Part shown: positions 50,980-61,932 of the stretch, one piece after another | Position numbering within the stretch: position 1 is the stretch's first letter | Layout of the letters: every line of letters begins with the position of its first letter | From: DATJLQ01 sp035509415 | GTDB taxonomy: Bacteria; Pseudomonadota; Alphaproteobacteria; JACZXZ01 | Direction of reading: 5' to 3' | NCBI GenBank assembly: GCA_035509415.1 | Contig: DATJLQ010000188.1 | Coordinates: forward strand, 1-62,090 | DNA: 62,090 nucleotides | Position numbers and translations under genes: made by a program | The notes under the pieces: model-generated | What the model saw: the letters and a program-made list of their open reading frames with translations, nothing else | Told to the model about the DNA's origin: nothing | The model's database searches: none

Positions 50980-51449
50980 GGGAGCCACCTTGGTCACGGT
51001 CTGCTGGTCTCGCTGGAGGAAAGAGCAAGCGCCGTGCCAAGCCGGGCATTTTTCGATTAGTCCTTTTAGATCAACTTATTAGATGAAATCGCCCGACGCC
51101 AGCCGGCGCCAAAACGCAGGAAAAGTATAGATTTTTTATACGCGGGCGCGCCCCGGCCCGGCCGCGCCGCCTGAATACTTCTTTATTAACAAATACTTGC
51201 GATGGCAAACGGGGTCGCGCGAATTCTTATACAGCGGGGCGGCGCGCGCCCTGGCGCTCGCATTTCCGCGCCGGCTCTAGGGGAAGAAAGCGCGCGTAGC
51301 TTGACCTGGCTCAGGCCCAAGGGCCGGCCGATCGGCGAGGATGCGGCCGGTGAGTCCGGCCGAACGGGCCGCATTTCCCATCGACGCCGCGGCGCGGACG
51401 GGACGTGCGGGCGTTGCCGCGTGCGCCGCGACGTGAGCCGACGAGACCC
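50980..51449. other. Divergent intergenic region (receiver operon / heme-motif kinase operon)
   Basis: These 470 bp include an AT-rich patch at 51040-51200 that probably holds the promoters. GTATA and TATAC (51125-51129, 51137-51141) form a small dyad. No full FNR box is found; AGATCAA at about 51065 lacks a partner half. The GC-rich part next to the kinase shows no gene. Confidence 0.45.
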
Positions 51450-53077
51450 ATGGTCCAACAGACGCTCAAGTTCAAGGTCGGCCTTTATCTCGCCCTCGGC
51501 CTTTCGGTCGCGGTGGTGCTGTTTACCGTGCTGATCGCGTGGAAACAGCGGAACGAGCTCTTCGATGCGGTCGCGAGCCAAGTGACCGAGCTCTCCCAGG
51601 TCATCGTCAAAAGCACGCGCCTCGCCATGCTTCAGAACGAGCCCACCGACGTGAGCACGATCATCCACAACGTCGCGGAGCTCAACGGAATCGAGCGGAT
51701 CCGCATCTTCAGCCGCGAGGGCACGATCAAGCAGTCGACCTATGCGCCCGAGATCGGCCAGGTCGTGGACCGCAAGGCCGAAGGCTGCGCGATCTGCCAC
51801 AACGGCGCGCGGCCGCTCGACGAGGTTCCCGCGGGGAAGCGGACCTGGACCTTCAAAGCGCCGGACGGGCAACGTCTCCTGGGCAGCATGGAGGTGATCC
51901 GCAATCAGCCGTCCTGCTACAACGCCTCGTGCCATCACCACCCGAAGGACACGCGCGTCCTCGGCGTCCTCGAGATCCGCTATTCCACGGGCGCCATCGA
52001 CCAGCGCATACGCCGGAACGCGCTCGGCATCAGCGCCTTCTCGCTCGGGTTCGCGCTGGTCGCCTCGCTCGCGATCGGCTTCTTCATCCACCACCTGGTC
52101 TATCTGCCGCTGCGCGACCTCGAATCCGGCGCGCGGCGGGTCTCGTCGGGCGATCTCGAGAAGCCGATCCCGGTCCGGAGCGGCGACGAGTTCGGCGTGC
52201 TCGCCGAGTCCTTCAACGCCATGACCGCGGCGCTCCGGAATTCGCGCTCCGAGCTGCGCGAGTGGGGACGCACGCTCGAGCAGAAGGTCGCGCAACGCAC
52301 CGAGGAGCTGCGCCTCGCCCAGGCCGAGGCCGCGCACGGCGAGAAGCTGGCGTCGGTCGGCATGCTCGCCTCCGGCATCGCCCACGAGCTCAACAACCCC
52401 TTGACCGGCGTGCTCACCTTCTCGGTCCTGCTGCGGGAGAAGATGAAGGACGGGACGCAGGATGCCGAAGACCTGGATCTCGTGATCCGGGAAACCCGGC
52501 GCTGCGGCAGCATCATCAAGCGGCTCCTGGACTTCGCGCGCGACAGGCCGCCCGAGAAGAAGTTCGCCGATCTCAACGCGATCGTCGAGGAAACCGTGCG
52601 CGTGGTCGAATGGCCGGCCCATTTGCACGACATCAACATCGCGCTGGACCTCGATCGCGACCTGCCGCAGGTCTGGGTCGACCCGGACCAGATCAAGCAG
52701 GTGGTCATGAACCTGCTCGTCAACGCCCAGCATGCGATCGACGGCGCGGGCCGCATCGACGTCCGCACCGGGCGCGTGACGCAGGCGAAGGCGCTCGAGG
52801 CCGGCGCCGCCGCGCGACCGATGGCGGAGCTCTCGGTCGCCGACACGGGCTGCGGCATCCCCAAGGAGAATCTGCGGCGGATTTTCGATCCCTTCTTTAC
52901 CACCAAGATCGGCATCGGAACGGGCTTGGGCTTGTCGGTCAGCCATAGCATCATCGAGGCCCATGGCGGGACGATCGAGGTCGAGAGCGAGGAGGGGAAG
53001 GGTTCCACGTTCCGGATTTGCCTCCCCCTCGTCCGGACGCCCGAGCTCGCGGAAAGGGCCAGCGAAGGGAGCAACGC

Positions 53078-53081
<4 letters not shown>
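51450..53081 (+). CDS. Sensor histidine kinase with a periplasmic domain bearing two c-type heme motifs
   Basis: This 543-residue membrane kinase has helix TM1 (8-30), a periplasmic domain (31-190), TM2 (192-213), a HAMP linker (214-266), a coiled region and the kinase core. The periplasmic domain contains CAICH (113-117) and a Cx4CH site, CYNASCH (156-162), followed by more His; these are canonical and variant heme-c attachment sites. The kinase core has GIAHELNNP (His312), the N-box NLLVNAQHAI, DTGCGIP, FDPFFTTK and GTGLGLS. The GTGA overlap with the sigma-54 activator downstream makes them a pair. It probably senses redox state or a gas such as O2 or NO through heme. Confidence 0.88.
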
Positions 53082-54508
<1,427 letters not shown>

Positions 54509-54521
54509 GCGCCGAGCGGGC

Positions 54522-56921
54522 TCATTTCCCGGCGCGCGTTCCGCGCCGCGCCGCCGCGATCGCCTCGAGGACGCGCTCCGGCGTGAAGGGCTGCGTCGTC
54601 ATGCGCGCGCCGAACGGCTTCAACGCGTCGTTCACCGCCACCCACACGGCCCCCATGGCGCCGATCAGGCCCGCTTCGCCGATGCCCTTGGCGCCGAGCG
54701 CCGTGCTCCTCTCGGGCGTCTCGACATGCTCGACGAAGATGTCGGGCATTTCGCTCGCCATCGGCACCAGGTAGTCGGCCATGGTCGCGTTCACGAAGTT
54801 GCCCTGCGGGTCGTAGATGCATTCCTCGAACAGCACCGCGCCGATGCCCTGCACGATGCCGCCGCGTACCTGCTCGGTCACCTGCATCGGATTGATCACG
54901 CGGCCGCAATCGTCGACCGCCCATTGGCCGAGGCATTTGACGAAGCCGCTCTCGGGATCGACCTCGACGAACGAGCCTTGCACGCCGTTCGCCATGTAGC
55001 ACATGGCGCCGTTGTCGACGAAGCTCCGCGTCGCCGAAAGCTGGACGTCGAAGTCGCGCGGCAGCGTGTCCTGGCGGAAATAGCCGATCTTGCCCACGTC
55101 GGCGAGGCTGATGACCGCGGCCCCGGTGTCCTTGTTGACGATCTGGCCGCGGCGCAGGTCGAGCCGGTCCGGCGCGGTCTGGGCGATGGTCGCGGCGAGG
55201 TCGAGGATATTGGCGCGCAGCGCCTGCGCGGCCTTCAACGCCGCCTCGCCGCCGATCGCCATGCCGCGCGAGGCCCAAGCACCGCCGCCGTAGGGCGAGA
55301 TAGCGCTATCGCCCGCGATCATCTCGACGTCCTCGAGCGCGAGCCCGAGTGTTGCGGCCACGATCTGCGCGAGGCCGGTCAGGGTTCCCTGACCCTGGTC
55401 GGTGATGCTGGTCACGCAGCGGACGACGCCCGAAGGCTCGAGCCGGACCGTGCAGCCGTCCTGGGTCGAAATGCGCGCCTCGGACGGACCGTAATAGGGC
55501 GGGCCGTAGGCGGTCGCCTCGACGAAGGTCGCGATGCCGATGCCGTAATAGACGCCGCGCCGGCGCGCCTCGGCCTGGGTCCGGCGCAGCTCGTCGTATT
55601 TCATCAGGCGGACCAGCGTCTCCAGGCACGCGTCGAACGACGTGCCCGCGAGGCGCACGCCGCCGGGCGTGGCGCCGGACAGGCTCTCCTTGCGGCGATA
55701 GTTGCGCCGCCTGAACTCGACCGGGTCGATGCCGAGGCGCTCGGCGGCGAGGTCGGCCAGCGCCTCGCCGACGACGCAGGCGAGCGGAATGCCGACGCCG
55801 CGATACATGCCGATCAGATTGGTGTTGACGTAGGCGTTGCGCGTGCGCGCGCGATAGTTCGGGAACGCGTAGGGGGCCCCGGCCATGGTGATCAGCATCA
55901 TGCCTTCGGCGATGTTGAAGCGAAGCGGCATGCCGTAGGCGCCGACGGCCGCGAGGTCGTCGACCTCCATCGCCGTGATGCGGCCCTCCTTCGAGACGGC
56001 CATACGCGCGGTGACCCGGTGGTCGCGCGCATGGCTGTCGGAAACGAAGGATTCGAGCCGATCGGCGAGGTACTTGACCGGTCGTCCCATGAGCTTGCTC
56101 ATGGCGCAGACCGCGAGCTCCTCGCCGTAGACATTGAGCTTCATGCCGAAGCCGCCGCCCACGTCGGGCGCGATCACGCGCACCTTGTGTTCGGGCAGCC
56201 CGAGATGCCGGCTGAAGACGTCCTGCATCTGGAACGGCGACTGGTGCGCGTGATGGACCGTGAGCGATTCGGAGCCCGGGTCGTAGTCGGCGATCAAGCC
56301 GCGCGGCTCGAGGGTCATCGGGGTCTGGCGCACGAAGTCGAAGCGCTGCTCGACTACGACCGCCGCCTCCTGGAAGGCGCGATCGGCGTCCCCGGCCTCG
56401 ATCTCGAACGCGAAGGCGAGGTTGTCGCCGAGCTCGGGATGGATGGGCGGTGCGGCGGGTGCGAGCGCCGCCGCCGCCTCGACCAGAGCCGGCAAGCGCT
56501 CCCATTCGATGGCGACGCGCTCGGCCGCGTCCTCCGCCTCGGCGCGGCTCCGGGCGACCACGGCGACCACGGGCTGGCCCTGCCAGACCGCGCGCTCGAC
56601 CGCCATGATCGGCTGGAGCGCCGATTTATGGCCCGGGCGATGAAGGGCGACGCCGTGGAGCGGCGCGCATATCTCTGCGAGCTCGGCGCCGGCGAACACC
56701 CGCTCGACTCCGGGCGCTGCCCGCGCCGCCGCGAGGTCGATCGAGACGATACGCGCGTGAGCGTGGGGACTGCGCACGAAGGCCGCGTGCAGCATGCGCG
56801 GCAAGACGATGTCCGCCACGTAACGGCCGCGCCCGCGCAAAAAGCGCCGGATTTCCCGGCGCGGCGCGTCGGTGCCGACCGGTTCCCTCAACGCCGCGTC
56901 CTTGGGTGCGCCGTCCGACAT
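54522..56921 (-). CDS. Molybdenum hydroxylase large subunit (xanthine dehydrogenase/CoxL family)
   Basis: This 799-residue molybdopterin-binding catalytic subunit belongs to an aerobic-type hydroxylase. RREIRRFLRGRGRYVADIVLPRMLHAAFVRSPHAHARI is the family start. GGGFGMKLNVYGEE binds the cofactor, and the catalytic Glu is in GIGEAGLIGA near the C-terminus. The active-site loop reads MYRGVG rather than the AYxCSFR of true (form I) CO dehydrogenase, so it is not a form I CO dehydrogenase and is nearer to form II-like enzymes. It follows the small subunit by 7 bp. The substrate is probably an N-heterocycle or aldehyde. Confidence 0.9.
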   Translation of the reverse strand: MSDGAPKDAALREPVGTDAPRREIRRFLRGRGRYVADIVLPRMLHAAFVRSPHAHARIVSIDLAAARAAPGVERVFAGAELAEICAPLHGVALHRPGHKSALQPIMAVERAVWQGQPVVAVVARSRAEAEDAAERVAIEWERLPALVEAAAALAPAAPPIHPELGDNLAFAFEIEAGDADRAFQEAAVVVEQRFDFVRQTPMTLEPRGLIADYDPGSESLTVHHAHQSPFQMQDVFSRHLGLPEHKVRVIAPDVGGGFGMKLNVYGEELAVCAMSKLMGRPVKYLADRLESFVSDSHARDHRVTARMAVSKEGRITAMEVDDLAAVGAYGMPLRFNIAEGMMLITMAGAPYAFPNYRARTRNAYVNTNLIGMYRGVGIPLACVVGEALADLAAERLGIDPVEFRRRNYRRKESLSGATPGGVRLAGTSFDACLETLVRLMKYDELRRTQAEARRRGVYYGIGIATFVEATAYGPPYYGPSEARISTQDGCTVRLEPSGVVRCVTSITDQGQGTLTGLAQIVAATLGLALEDVEMIAGDSAISPYGGGAWASRGMAIGGEAALKAAQALRANILDLAATIAQTAPDRLDLRRGQIVNKDTGAAVISLADVGKIGYFRQDTLPRDFDVQLSATRSFVDNGAMCYMANGVQGSFVEVDPESGFVKCLGQWAVDDCGRVINPMQVTEQVRGGIVQGIGAVLFEECIYDPQGNFVNATMADYLVPMASEMPDIFVEHVETPERSTALGAKGIGEAGLIGAMGAVWVAVNDALKPFGARMTTQPFTPERVLEAIAAARRGTRAGK

Positions 56922-56928
56922 CGCTCGC

Positions 56929-57432
56929 TCAACTCCCCGAGGATGGCCGCTCGAGCACCTCGGCGATCGCGTCGACGATCGCGTGGTAGCCGGTGCAGCG
57001 GCAGAAATTGCCGGACATGAATTCGCGGATCGCGGCGCGCGACATCGGCCGGCCGGCGCCGAGGAGCTCGTGCGCGGTGAGAAGCATTCCGGGCGTGCAG
57101 TAGCCGCATTGGGCGGCGTTGTGGCGCGCGAAGGCCGCTTGCAGCGCGTCCAGCGCGCCGCTGTCCGACAAGCCCTCGACGGTGTCGACGCGCTTCCCGT
57201 GCGCCTGGGCCGCGAGGGTGAGGCAGCCGCGCACGACGACGCCGTCGAGAAGCACCGAGCACGCGCCGCAAACGCCGTGCTCGCAGCCGAGATGGCTGCC
57301 GGTGAGCTCGAGCTCGTCGCGCAGGAAATCGACCAGATGCTGCCGCGCCGGCACCGCGCGCCGGACCCGGACGCCGTTGACCGTGCAATCGATCTCGACC
57401 GTGAAGCCCGCCTCGGGATCGCGCGGTGTCAT
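56929..57432 (-). CDS. Molybdenum hydroxylase [2Fe-2S] small subunit
   Basis: This 167-residue iron-sulfur subunit (CoxS/IorA type) has the plant-ferredoxin cluster Cys50, Cys55, Cys58 and Cys70 in GCEHGVCGACSVLLDG, and the second cluster Cys109, Cys112, Cys144 and Cys146 in CGYCTPGM and FCRCTGYH. It carries electrons from the molybdenum site to FAD. The ATG at 57432 overlaps the FAD subunit's stop by 4 bp. No Tat or Sec signal is present, so the complex is cytoplasmic. Confidence 0.93.
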   Translation of the reverse strand: MTPRDPEAGFTVEIDCTVNGVRVRRAVPARQHLVDFLRDELELTGSHLGCEHGVCGACSVLLDGVVVRGCLTLAAQAHGKRVDTVEGLSDSGALDALQAAFARHNAAQCGYCTPGMLLTAHELLGAGRPMSRAAIREFMSGNFCRCTGYHAIVDAIAEVLERPSSGS

Positions 57433-58295
57433 CGCGGCATCCGATCGTGCCACGCCGCGACCGCACGGCGCGTGAGCACGGCGGCGAGCTGGCGCTTCGT
57501 CGCGGCGGAGCAGCCGGGCGTCTCCGGCGGGTCGAGGTCCTCGGCGAGGGCCGGCTCGATCCATGCCGTCTCGTCGAGCGGAAGCGTCCGGCCCGCGAGC
57601 GCGCGAGCCGCGGCGCGGGCGAGCTTGGGGCGATCGACGCAGCCGAGATAGACCAGGCGCGCGTCGACGATGCGCGCGTCCGCGAGGGTCGCCTGGGCCG
57701 CGAGCCCGACGATGGCGAAATCGCCGTGCCGGCGCGCGAATTCGAGGAACGCCCAGGTCCGGTCGGGCTTGTGGGCCGGGAGCCGGATCTCGACGATCAG
57801 CTCGCCCGGTGCGAGGTCGGTCTCGAACAGTCCCTTGAAGAAGCGTTCCGCCGGGACTTCGCGCCGGCCGGCGCGGCTCGCGACGACCACCGTGCCGGCG
57901 AGCGCCACGGTGCATGCCGGGAGCTCCGCCGCCGGATCGGCATAGGCGAGGCTGCCGCCGAAAGTGCCGCGGTTGCGGATCGCGACATGGCCGACATGGC
58001 CGATAGCCTCGGCGACCAACGGCGCATGCTGGCGGATCACGGCCGATTCGAGAACATGGGCGTGGCGCGTCATGGCGCCGATGCGCACCACGTCGCGCTC
58101 GAGGGCGATGCCCACGAGCTCGTCGAGGTCGCCGATATCGACCAGGAGCGTCGGCGTCGAAAGCCGCATGTTCAGGGTCGCGAGCAGGCTTTGCCCGCCC
58201 GCGAGCGGCACGGCACCCGGTCCCTCGCCGGCGAGCATGTCGAGCGCCTCCGCGAGCGTGGCCGCCCGGCGATAGGCGAACCGCGGGGCTTTCAT
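57429..58295 (-). CDS. Molybdenum hydroxylase FAD-binding medium subunit
   Basis: This 288-residue CoxM-type subunit binds FAD through LAGGQSLLATLNMRL (near 35) and NRGTFGGSLAYADPAAELPA. The C-terminal CO_deh_flav_C domain ends the protein. A GTG at 58316 would add 7 residues; neither start has a strong ribosome site. It is the first gene of the order medium-small-large. Electrons leave through the flavin to an unknown acceptor. Confidence 0.9.
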   Translation of the reverse strand: MKAPRFAYRRAATLAEALDMLAGEGPGAVPLAGGQSLLATLNMRLSTPTLLVDIGDLDELVGIALERDVVRIGAMTRHAHVLESAVIRQHAPLVAEAIGHVGHVAIRNRGTFGGSLAYADPAAELPACTVALAGTVVVASRAGRREVPAERFFKGLFETDLAPGELIVEIRLPAHKPDRTWAFLEFARRHGDFAIVGLAAQATLADARIVDARLVYLGCVDRPKLARAAARALAGRTLPLDETAWIEPALAEDLDPPETPGCSAATKRQLAAVLTRRAVAAWHDRMPR

Positions 58296-58444
58296 CGCGC
58301 CGGCACGCCTGAGCACCGCCGTTGCGGCGGCGCGCCGGAATTTCCGCGAAGCGTCTCGATCGCAAGGCTCATTGGCCGACCCGGCACCGAGCGGCGCAGG
58401 CGCCTCCCCGCCCGGCGCGAGGCCGGCGGGCGCGCCGCCCGTCG

Positions 58445-58861
58445 CTACCCCTTCTTCGCGGTTCCGTGGGTGCCCGACCAGCCCTTGTGCGAGATGTCGA
58501 TGATGATGCCGTCGGGATCCTTGAACTTGCGCTCGAAATTCTCCTTCTCGGCGTCGTCGCCGAGGTCGAAGAAGAAGGTGCCGCCGGCCGCCTCGATGCG
58601 CTTCTGCGTCTCGGCCAGGTCGTCGACCAGGAAGCCGAAGTGATGGGGACCGATGAAGTTCTTGGCGTCCTTCAGGCCCGAGCCGCGCTCGCCGACGTAA
58701 TGCAGCAGCGCGAGGTTGATGACGCCGTCGGTGAGATAAAGCGCCGAGCTCCAGCCGAGATCCTCGAAGCCGGCCCGCTTCAGGCCGAACGCCTGCTCGT
58801 AGAACTTCGCCGATTTCTCCTGGTCGCTGACCACGATCGCGAAATGCCTGAGCTGTGCCAT
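58445..58861 (-). CDS. VOC-family (glyoxalase/dioxygenase-fold) protein
   Basis: This 138-residue protein is one VOC module pair: LRHFAIVVSDQEKSAKFYEQAFGL in the first half and HHFGFLVDDLAETQKRIEAAGG with FKDPDGIIIDI in the second. His6 and the second-half His/Asp residues are likely metal ligands. It may be a small lyase, dioxygenase or epimerase; the reaction cannot be named. GGAGG precedes the ATG. It is in a minus-strand run with RidA-like and hydrolase genes. Confidence 0.85.
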   Translation of the reverse strand: MAQLRHFAIVVSDQEKSAKFYEQAFGLKRAGFEDLGWSSALYLTDGVINLALLHYVGERGSGLKDAKNFIGPHHFGFLVDDLAETQKRIEAAGGTFFFDLGDDAEKENFERKFKDPDGIIIDISHKGWSGTHGTAKKG

Positions 58862-58911
58862 GTCACACCTCCAATCTTTGATCCGTTTTGATGTCCAAGC
58901 CCGATACCGTC

Positions 58912-59316
58912 CTAGAGCGCCGCCACCGCCTGCACTTCGACGAGGAACTTCTCGTTGACCAGACGATCCACCATGAGAAGCGTGTTGGGCGGGAACTTCC
59001 CGTCCGGGAACATCTTGGGAAACTCGGCGAGCCGGAATTCCATGAACGCCGGGATCGATTGGGAATGCACGAGGTAGGTGGTGAATTGTACCACGTTCGA
59101 CCAGTCCGCGCCGGCCGAGCGCAGCGCCGCATGCAAATTCGCGAACACGCAACGGCATTGGGCCTTGAAATCGCCGTCGCCCACGACCGCGCCGGTCCTG
59201 TCGCTCGAGAGCATGCCGGCGATGAACAGGAGTTCCTGCGCCTTCACCCGCGTCATGTGGCTGTATTGACCGAGCGGCGCGCCGAGTTCCTCCACATTGT
59301 AGATTTTTATTGTCAT
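58912..59316 (-). CDS. RidA-family protein lacking the catalytic arginine
   Basis: This 134-residue protein has the RidA/YjgF trimer fold: LFIAGMLSSDRTGAVVGDGDFKAQCRCVFANLHAALRSAGADWSNVVQFTTYLV. The conserved Arg of the PARSxVEV stretch is missing; PNTLLMVDRL stands there (110-119). It is therefore unlikely to be a 2-aminoacrylate deaminase and may belong to an Rid group used in catabolism of ring compounds. It overlaps the hydrolase stop region by 4 bp (ATGA). Confidence 0.82.
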   Translation of the reverse strand: MTIKIYNVEELGAPLGQYSHMTRVKAQELLFIAGMLSSDRTGAVVGDGDFKAQCRCVFANLHAALRSAGADWSNVVQFTTYLVHSQSIPAFMEFRLAEFPKMFPDGKFPPNTLLMVDRLVNEKFLVEVQAVAAL

Positions 59317-60203
59317 CTTGCGTCACACTCCTGAAGGCCGAAGCCGTTTTGGGCATGGATCGCCCGTGGAAGAGCCGCGGTCGGCGAGCCGAGCGACTCC
59401 ATGAGCTCGAAATGGTTGACGCCCGGCACGCGGAGCTGCCCGGCGAGCCGTCCCGCCCCTTCGAGCGCGCTCGCGAACGCGCGCGACTGGCGCTGGAATT
59501 CGTCCGTATCGCCCTCCGCATGGGCAATGAGCACGGGACATGGGACGCGCGCCGCGTGGCGTATGGGGCTCAGCGCCGCGCGCTCCGCGTCGTCGATCTT
59601 GACGTAGCTCGCGCGCGCGCTGAGGACCACCGGATCGAGATCGTAGACGCCGGAGGCAAGCGACGCGCTCTTGACTACGTCCGGCGGCAAGCCGCGCGCC
59701 TGCCAGTCGGTGATGAGCGCCATCGCCGAGAGATGGGAGCCGGAGGAATGGGCGACGAGATGGATGCGCGCCGGATCGCCGCCCAGCTCGCGCGCGTTGC
59801 GATAGACCCAGGCGATGCCGCTGCGCACCTGCTCGACCATGCGGGGCAGGCGGACCGTCGGCAGGTTGGTGAAGTTCAGGATCGCGACATGCGCGCCGGC
59901 CGGAACGAACCCTTCGGCGACGAAGCTCACCTCGTGCTTGGTGAAGTTGCGCCACGCACCGCCATGGACGAAGACGACGATGGGCGCCCCCGTGCGGCTC
60001 GTCTCGAACAGGTCGAGCGTCTCGTCCGGATCGTCGCCGTAGCGGAGATCGGCGCGATGCTTGAGCCGGGCACGGGTGGCGCGGCTTGCGGCCTCGCCGC
60101 GCGCGAGAACCGCCAAGGCATTCTCGACGCCGATCCAGCCGCGCTGGTCGAAGTTCCGGTCCAGCTCGGCCTTCGTGTAGTGAAGAAAGATCGTCTCGCT
60201 CAT
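59313..60203 (-). CDS. Alpha/beta hydrolase, kynurenine-formamidase-like
   Basis: This 296-residue protein has the HGGAW oxyanion motif (80-84), the nucleophile elbow AHSSGSH (Ser153), an acid in AEGDTDEF and His264 in GVNHFELMESL. This layout matches arylformamidase (N-formylkynurenine formamidase) and related carboxylic ester or amide hydrolases. An ATG at 60203 is used, with a GTG two codons upstream possible. It leads the operon hydrolase-RidA-VOC and is divergent from the GntR regulator, so it probably opens an amide or formamide intermediate. Confidence 0.85.
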   Translation of the reverse strand: MSETIFLHYTKAELDRNFDQRGWIGVENALAVLARGEAASRATRARLKHRADLRYGDDPDETLDLFETSRTGAPIVVFVHGGAWRNFTKHEVSFVAEGFVPAGAHVAILNFTNLPTVRLPRMVEQVRSGIAWVYRNARELGGDPARIHLVAHSSGSHLSAMALITDWQARGLPPDVVKSASLASGVYDLDPVVLSARASYVKIDDAERAALSPIRHAARVPCPVLIAHAEGDTDEFQRQSRAFASALEGAGRLAGQLRVPGVNHFELMESLGSPTAALPRAIHAQNGFGLQECDAR

Positions 60204-60352
60204 CGTCACCGCACCCGCCGGCACCGGCCCGCGCCGGCCAAGGGCGCGCCCGCGATCGCCCGTCCTTCCGGAATATCGTGTTGATTCAATGACATGAGAG
60301 GTTCTCCGGGCGGGGCGAATGGATCTTGACTCTCTTATACTCCTGGAAATTT

Positions 60353-60362
60353 TTGTAGACAA
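60353..60362. promoter_or_regulatory. Palindrome TTGTAGACAA between hydrolase and gntR genes (candidate FCD operator)
   Basis: TTGT-AG-ACAA is a perfect dyad of the TTGTnnACAA kind used by several GntR/FCD regulators. It lies 29 bp before the gntR start and about 150 bp before the hydrolase start, in an AT-rich patch with likely -10 sequences (TATACT-like at 60363-60368). Repression of both directions would fit. Confidence 0.5.
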
Positions 60363-60390
60363 TATACTTCCAACATGATTTATTAATTTT

Positions 60391-61182
60391 ATGACAAGTC
60401 AATTGCTGATCGCCGATGGGATTCCCGTTCCGGCGGAATTTCGGCCGGTCCCGGACGTGATCTATGAGTGGCTGCGGACGCACATCCTGAGCGGCCGTCT
60501 CGCGCCGGGCATGGAGCTGCGCCAGGATCTTCTCGCGAAGCATTTCTCGGTGAGCCGCGTTCCCGTGCGCGAAGCGCTGAGCCGGCTTCAGGCGGAGGGG
60601 CTCATCGTCCTGCGCCCACGCCGCGGCTTTGCGGTCGTGTCCCTCAACCGCTCGGAGATCATCGAGATTTTCGAGCTCCGCATGGTGGTCGAGGAACACG
60701 CCCTCGCGGTCGCGACCCGCGCGCGGACGGCCGAGGACATCGCGCGCATCGAGGCGACGCTCACGCGCATGGAGCGCCTCGACCGCAGCGCGCCCAACTA
60801 TCTCAACGACTGGGCCGCCGTGAATCACGAGTTCCACACCAGCCTCATCAACAGCGCGCGGCGGCAGCGCCTGAGCGAAGTCTCGCTCAACCTGAGGGAC
60901 GCGATCGAGCCCTACATCCGCATCGAGGCGAACTTGACGGGCCAGGTCGACGATGCCGACAGCGAGCACCGCGCGATCTTCAATGCCTTCCGCGACGGCG
61001 ACGCCGACGAGGCCGGCCGCGTCAGCCGCGCGCATTGCGAGAGCACGATGCGGCGGCTGTTGGCGAACGTCGACATGGGCGCCGACGGCACCGTCCAGTT
61101 TCCGACCCTCGAGGACGCCGCGGGCGAACGCTTGCGTCGGGCGGGTCGCGCGGAGTCGGGATCGAAGGCCGATTTGGTTTAG
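60391..61182 (+). CDS. GntR-family regulator, FCD (FadR) subgroup
   Basis: This 263-residue protein has a winged helix at 19-85 (DVIYEWLRTHILSGRLAPGMELRQDLLAKHFSVSRVPVREALSRLQAEGLIVLRPRRGFAV) and an FCD effector domain. The metal-type His/Asp residues are visible in NHEFHTSLINSARRQRL and in SRAHCESTMRRLL. The ATG at 60391 has no clear ribosome site, so the mRNA may have a very short leader. It is divergent from the hydrolase-RidA-VOC operon, its probable target. Confidence 0.9.
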   Translation: MTSQLLIADGIPVPAEFRPVPDVIYEWLRTHILSGRLAPGMELRQDLLAKHFSVSRVPVREALSRLQAEGLIVLRPRRGFAVVSLNRSEIIEIFELRMVVEEHALAVATRARTAEDIARIEATLTRMERLDRSAPNYLNDWAAVNHEFHTSLINSARRQRLSEVSLNLRDAIEPYIRIEANLTGQVDDADSEHRAIFNAFRDGDADEAGRVSRAHCESTMRRLLANVDMGADGTVQFPTLEDAAGERLRRAGRAESGSKADLV

Positions 61183-61342
61183 CGGCGCGCGCCGGCCGAG
61201 CGCGTCGTCTTGAGCCGGCTGCAATTCGGCCCGCTGTCGATCGTCGGCGGATTTCGGCCGGAGCGGCCCTTCCGGCCGGCGTCGGGCCGATGCTGCGGCC
61301 GAAGTCTATGCGGTTCTCGCCGCCATCGTTTGGGAGAGCATG

Positions 61343-61801
61343 ATGGAATTTTCTCACGAGCTCGTCGAAGCCACCATCCGGCACGGAATCGAGGCTGCGC
61401 TGAAGCGCAACTTCTTCGTCGCGTGCGGAATCGTGGACGCATCGGGCCGCACCTGCGGCGTGATCCGGCACGCCAAGGCGCTTTACGTCACGCCGGACTT
61501 CGCCCTCGGCAAGGCGCGCCTTGCGAGTGCCTATCGCACCAGTACCGGCCCGATGTTCGCCCGCTTGCAGAAGGACCGGCCGCTTTACGGCGCGACCGTC
61601 GCCTCGCTCAACGCTCAGAATCAATGGTTCCTCGCGGAGGGCGGCGCTGCCATCAAGCTCGACGACGTCAAGGGCGAGCATCACGGCGGCGAATGCGTGG
61701 GCGCCATCGGCATCGCCGGCTGCTTTCCCGCCGCGATCGACCAGGAGGTCGCCGACGAGGTGGTGGAATGGTTCAAGACGCAGGCGGCGAGCGCGCGGTA
61801 G
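61343..61801 (+). CDS. GlcG/HbpS-like protein, second copy
   Basis: This 152-residue protein of the GlcG/HbpS (DUF336) fold begins with helix SHELVEATIRHGIEAALKRN. The strand ACGIVDASGRTCGVIRHAKALYVTPDFALGKARLA and the later NAQNQWFLAEGGAAIKL with GAIGIAGC match the family. GGGAG lies 6 nt before the ATG at 61343, so that start is better than the ATG at 61340. It sits just before a new ABC ATPase gene. The ligand is unknown; heme or a small metabolite is possible. Confidence 0.7.
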   Translation: MEFSHELVEATIRHGIEAALKRNFFVACGIVDASGRTCGVIRHAKALYVTPDFALGKARLASAYRTSTGPMFARLQKDRPLYGATVASLNAQNQWFLAEGGAAIKLDDVKGEHHGGECVGAIGIAGCFPAAIDQEVADEVVEWFKTQAASAR

Positions 61802-61932
61802 GCCTGTCGGCGCCGGTGGCGAGCGGTCCGGCGCGCCAAGCAAGCGCTGGAGGCTTCGCGCGCCCGACGCCTATGCGGCCGCCGAGGCAACGGGCCGAGA
61901 CGGCTGGCGCCCAAGCTGGGGGAGCGAGATCG

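Noticed and set aside
51054..51080. AGATCAA and nearby TTAGAT as an FNR box before the receiver operon
   Set aside because: Only one half-site is present at any accepted spacing.
54522..58295. Aerobic CO dehydrogenase (CoxMSL)
   Set aside because: The large subunit lacks the AYxCSFR loop with the copper-binding Cys required for form I CO oxidation.
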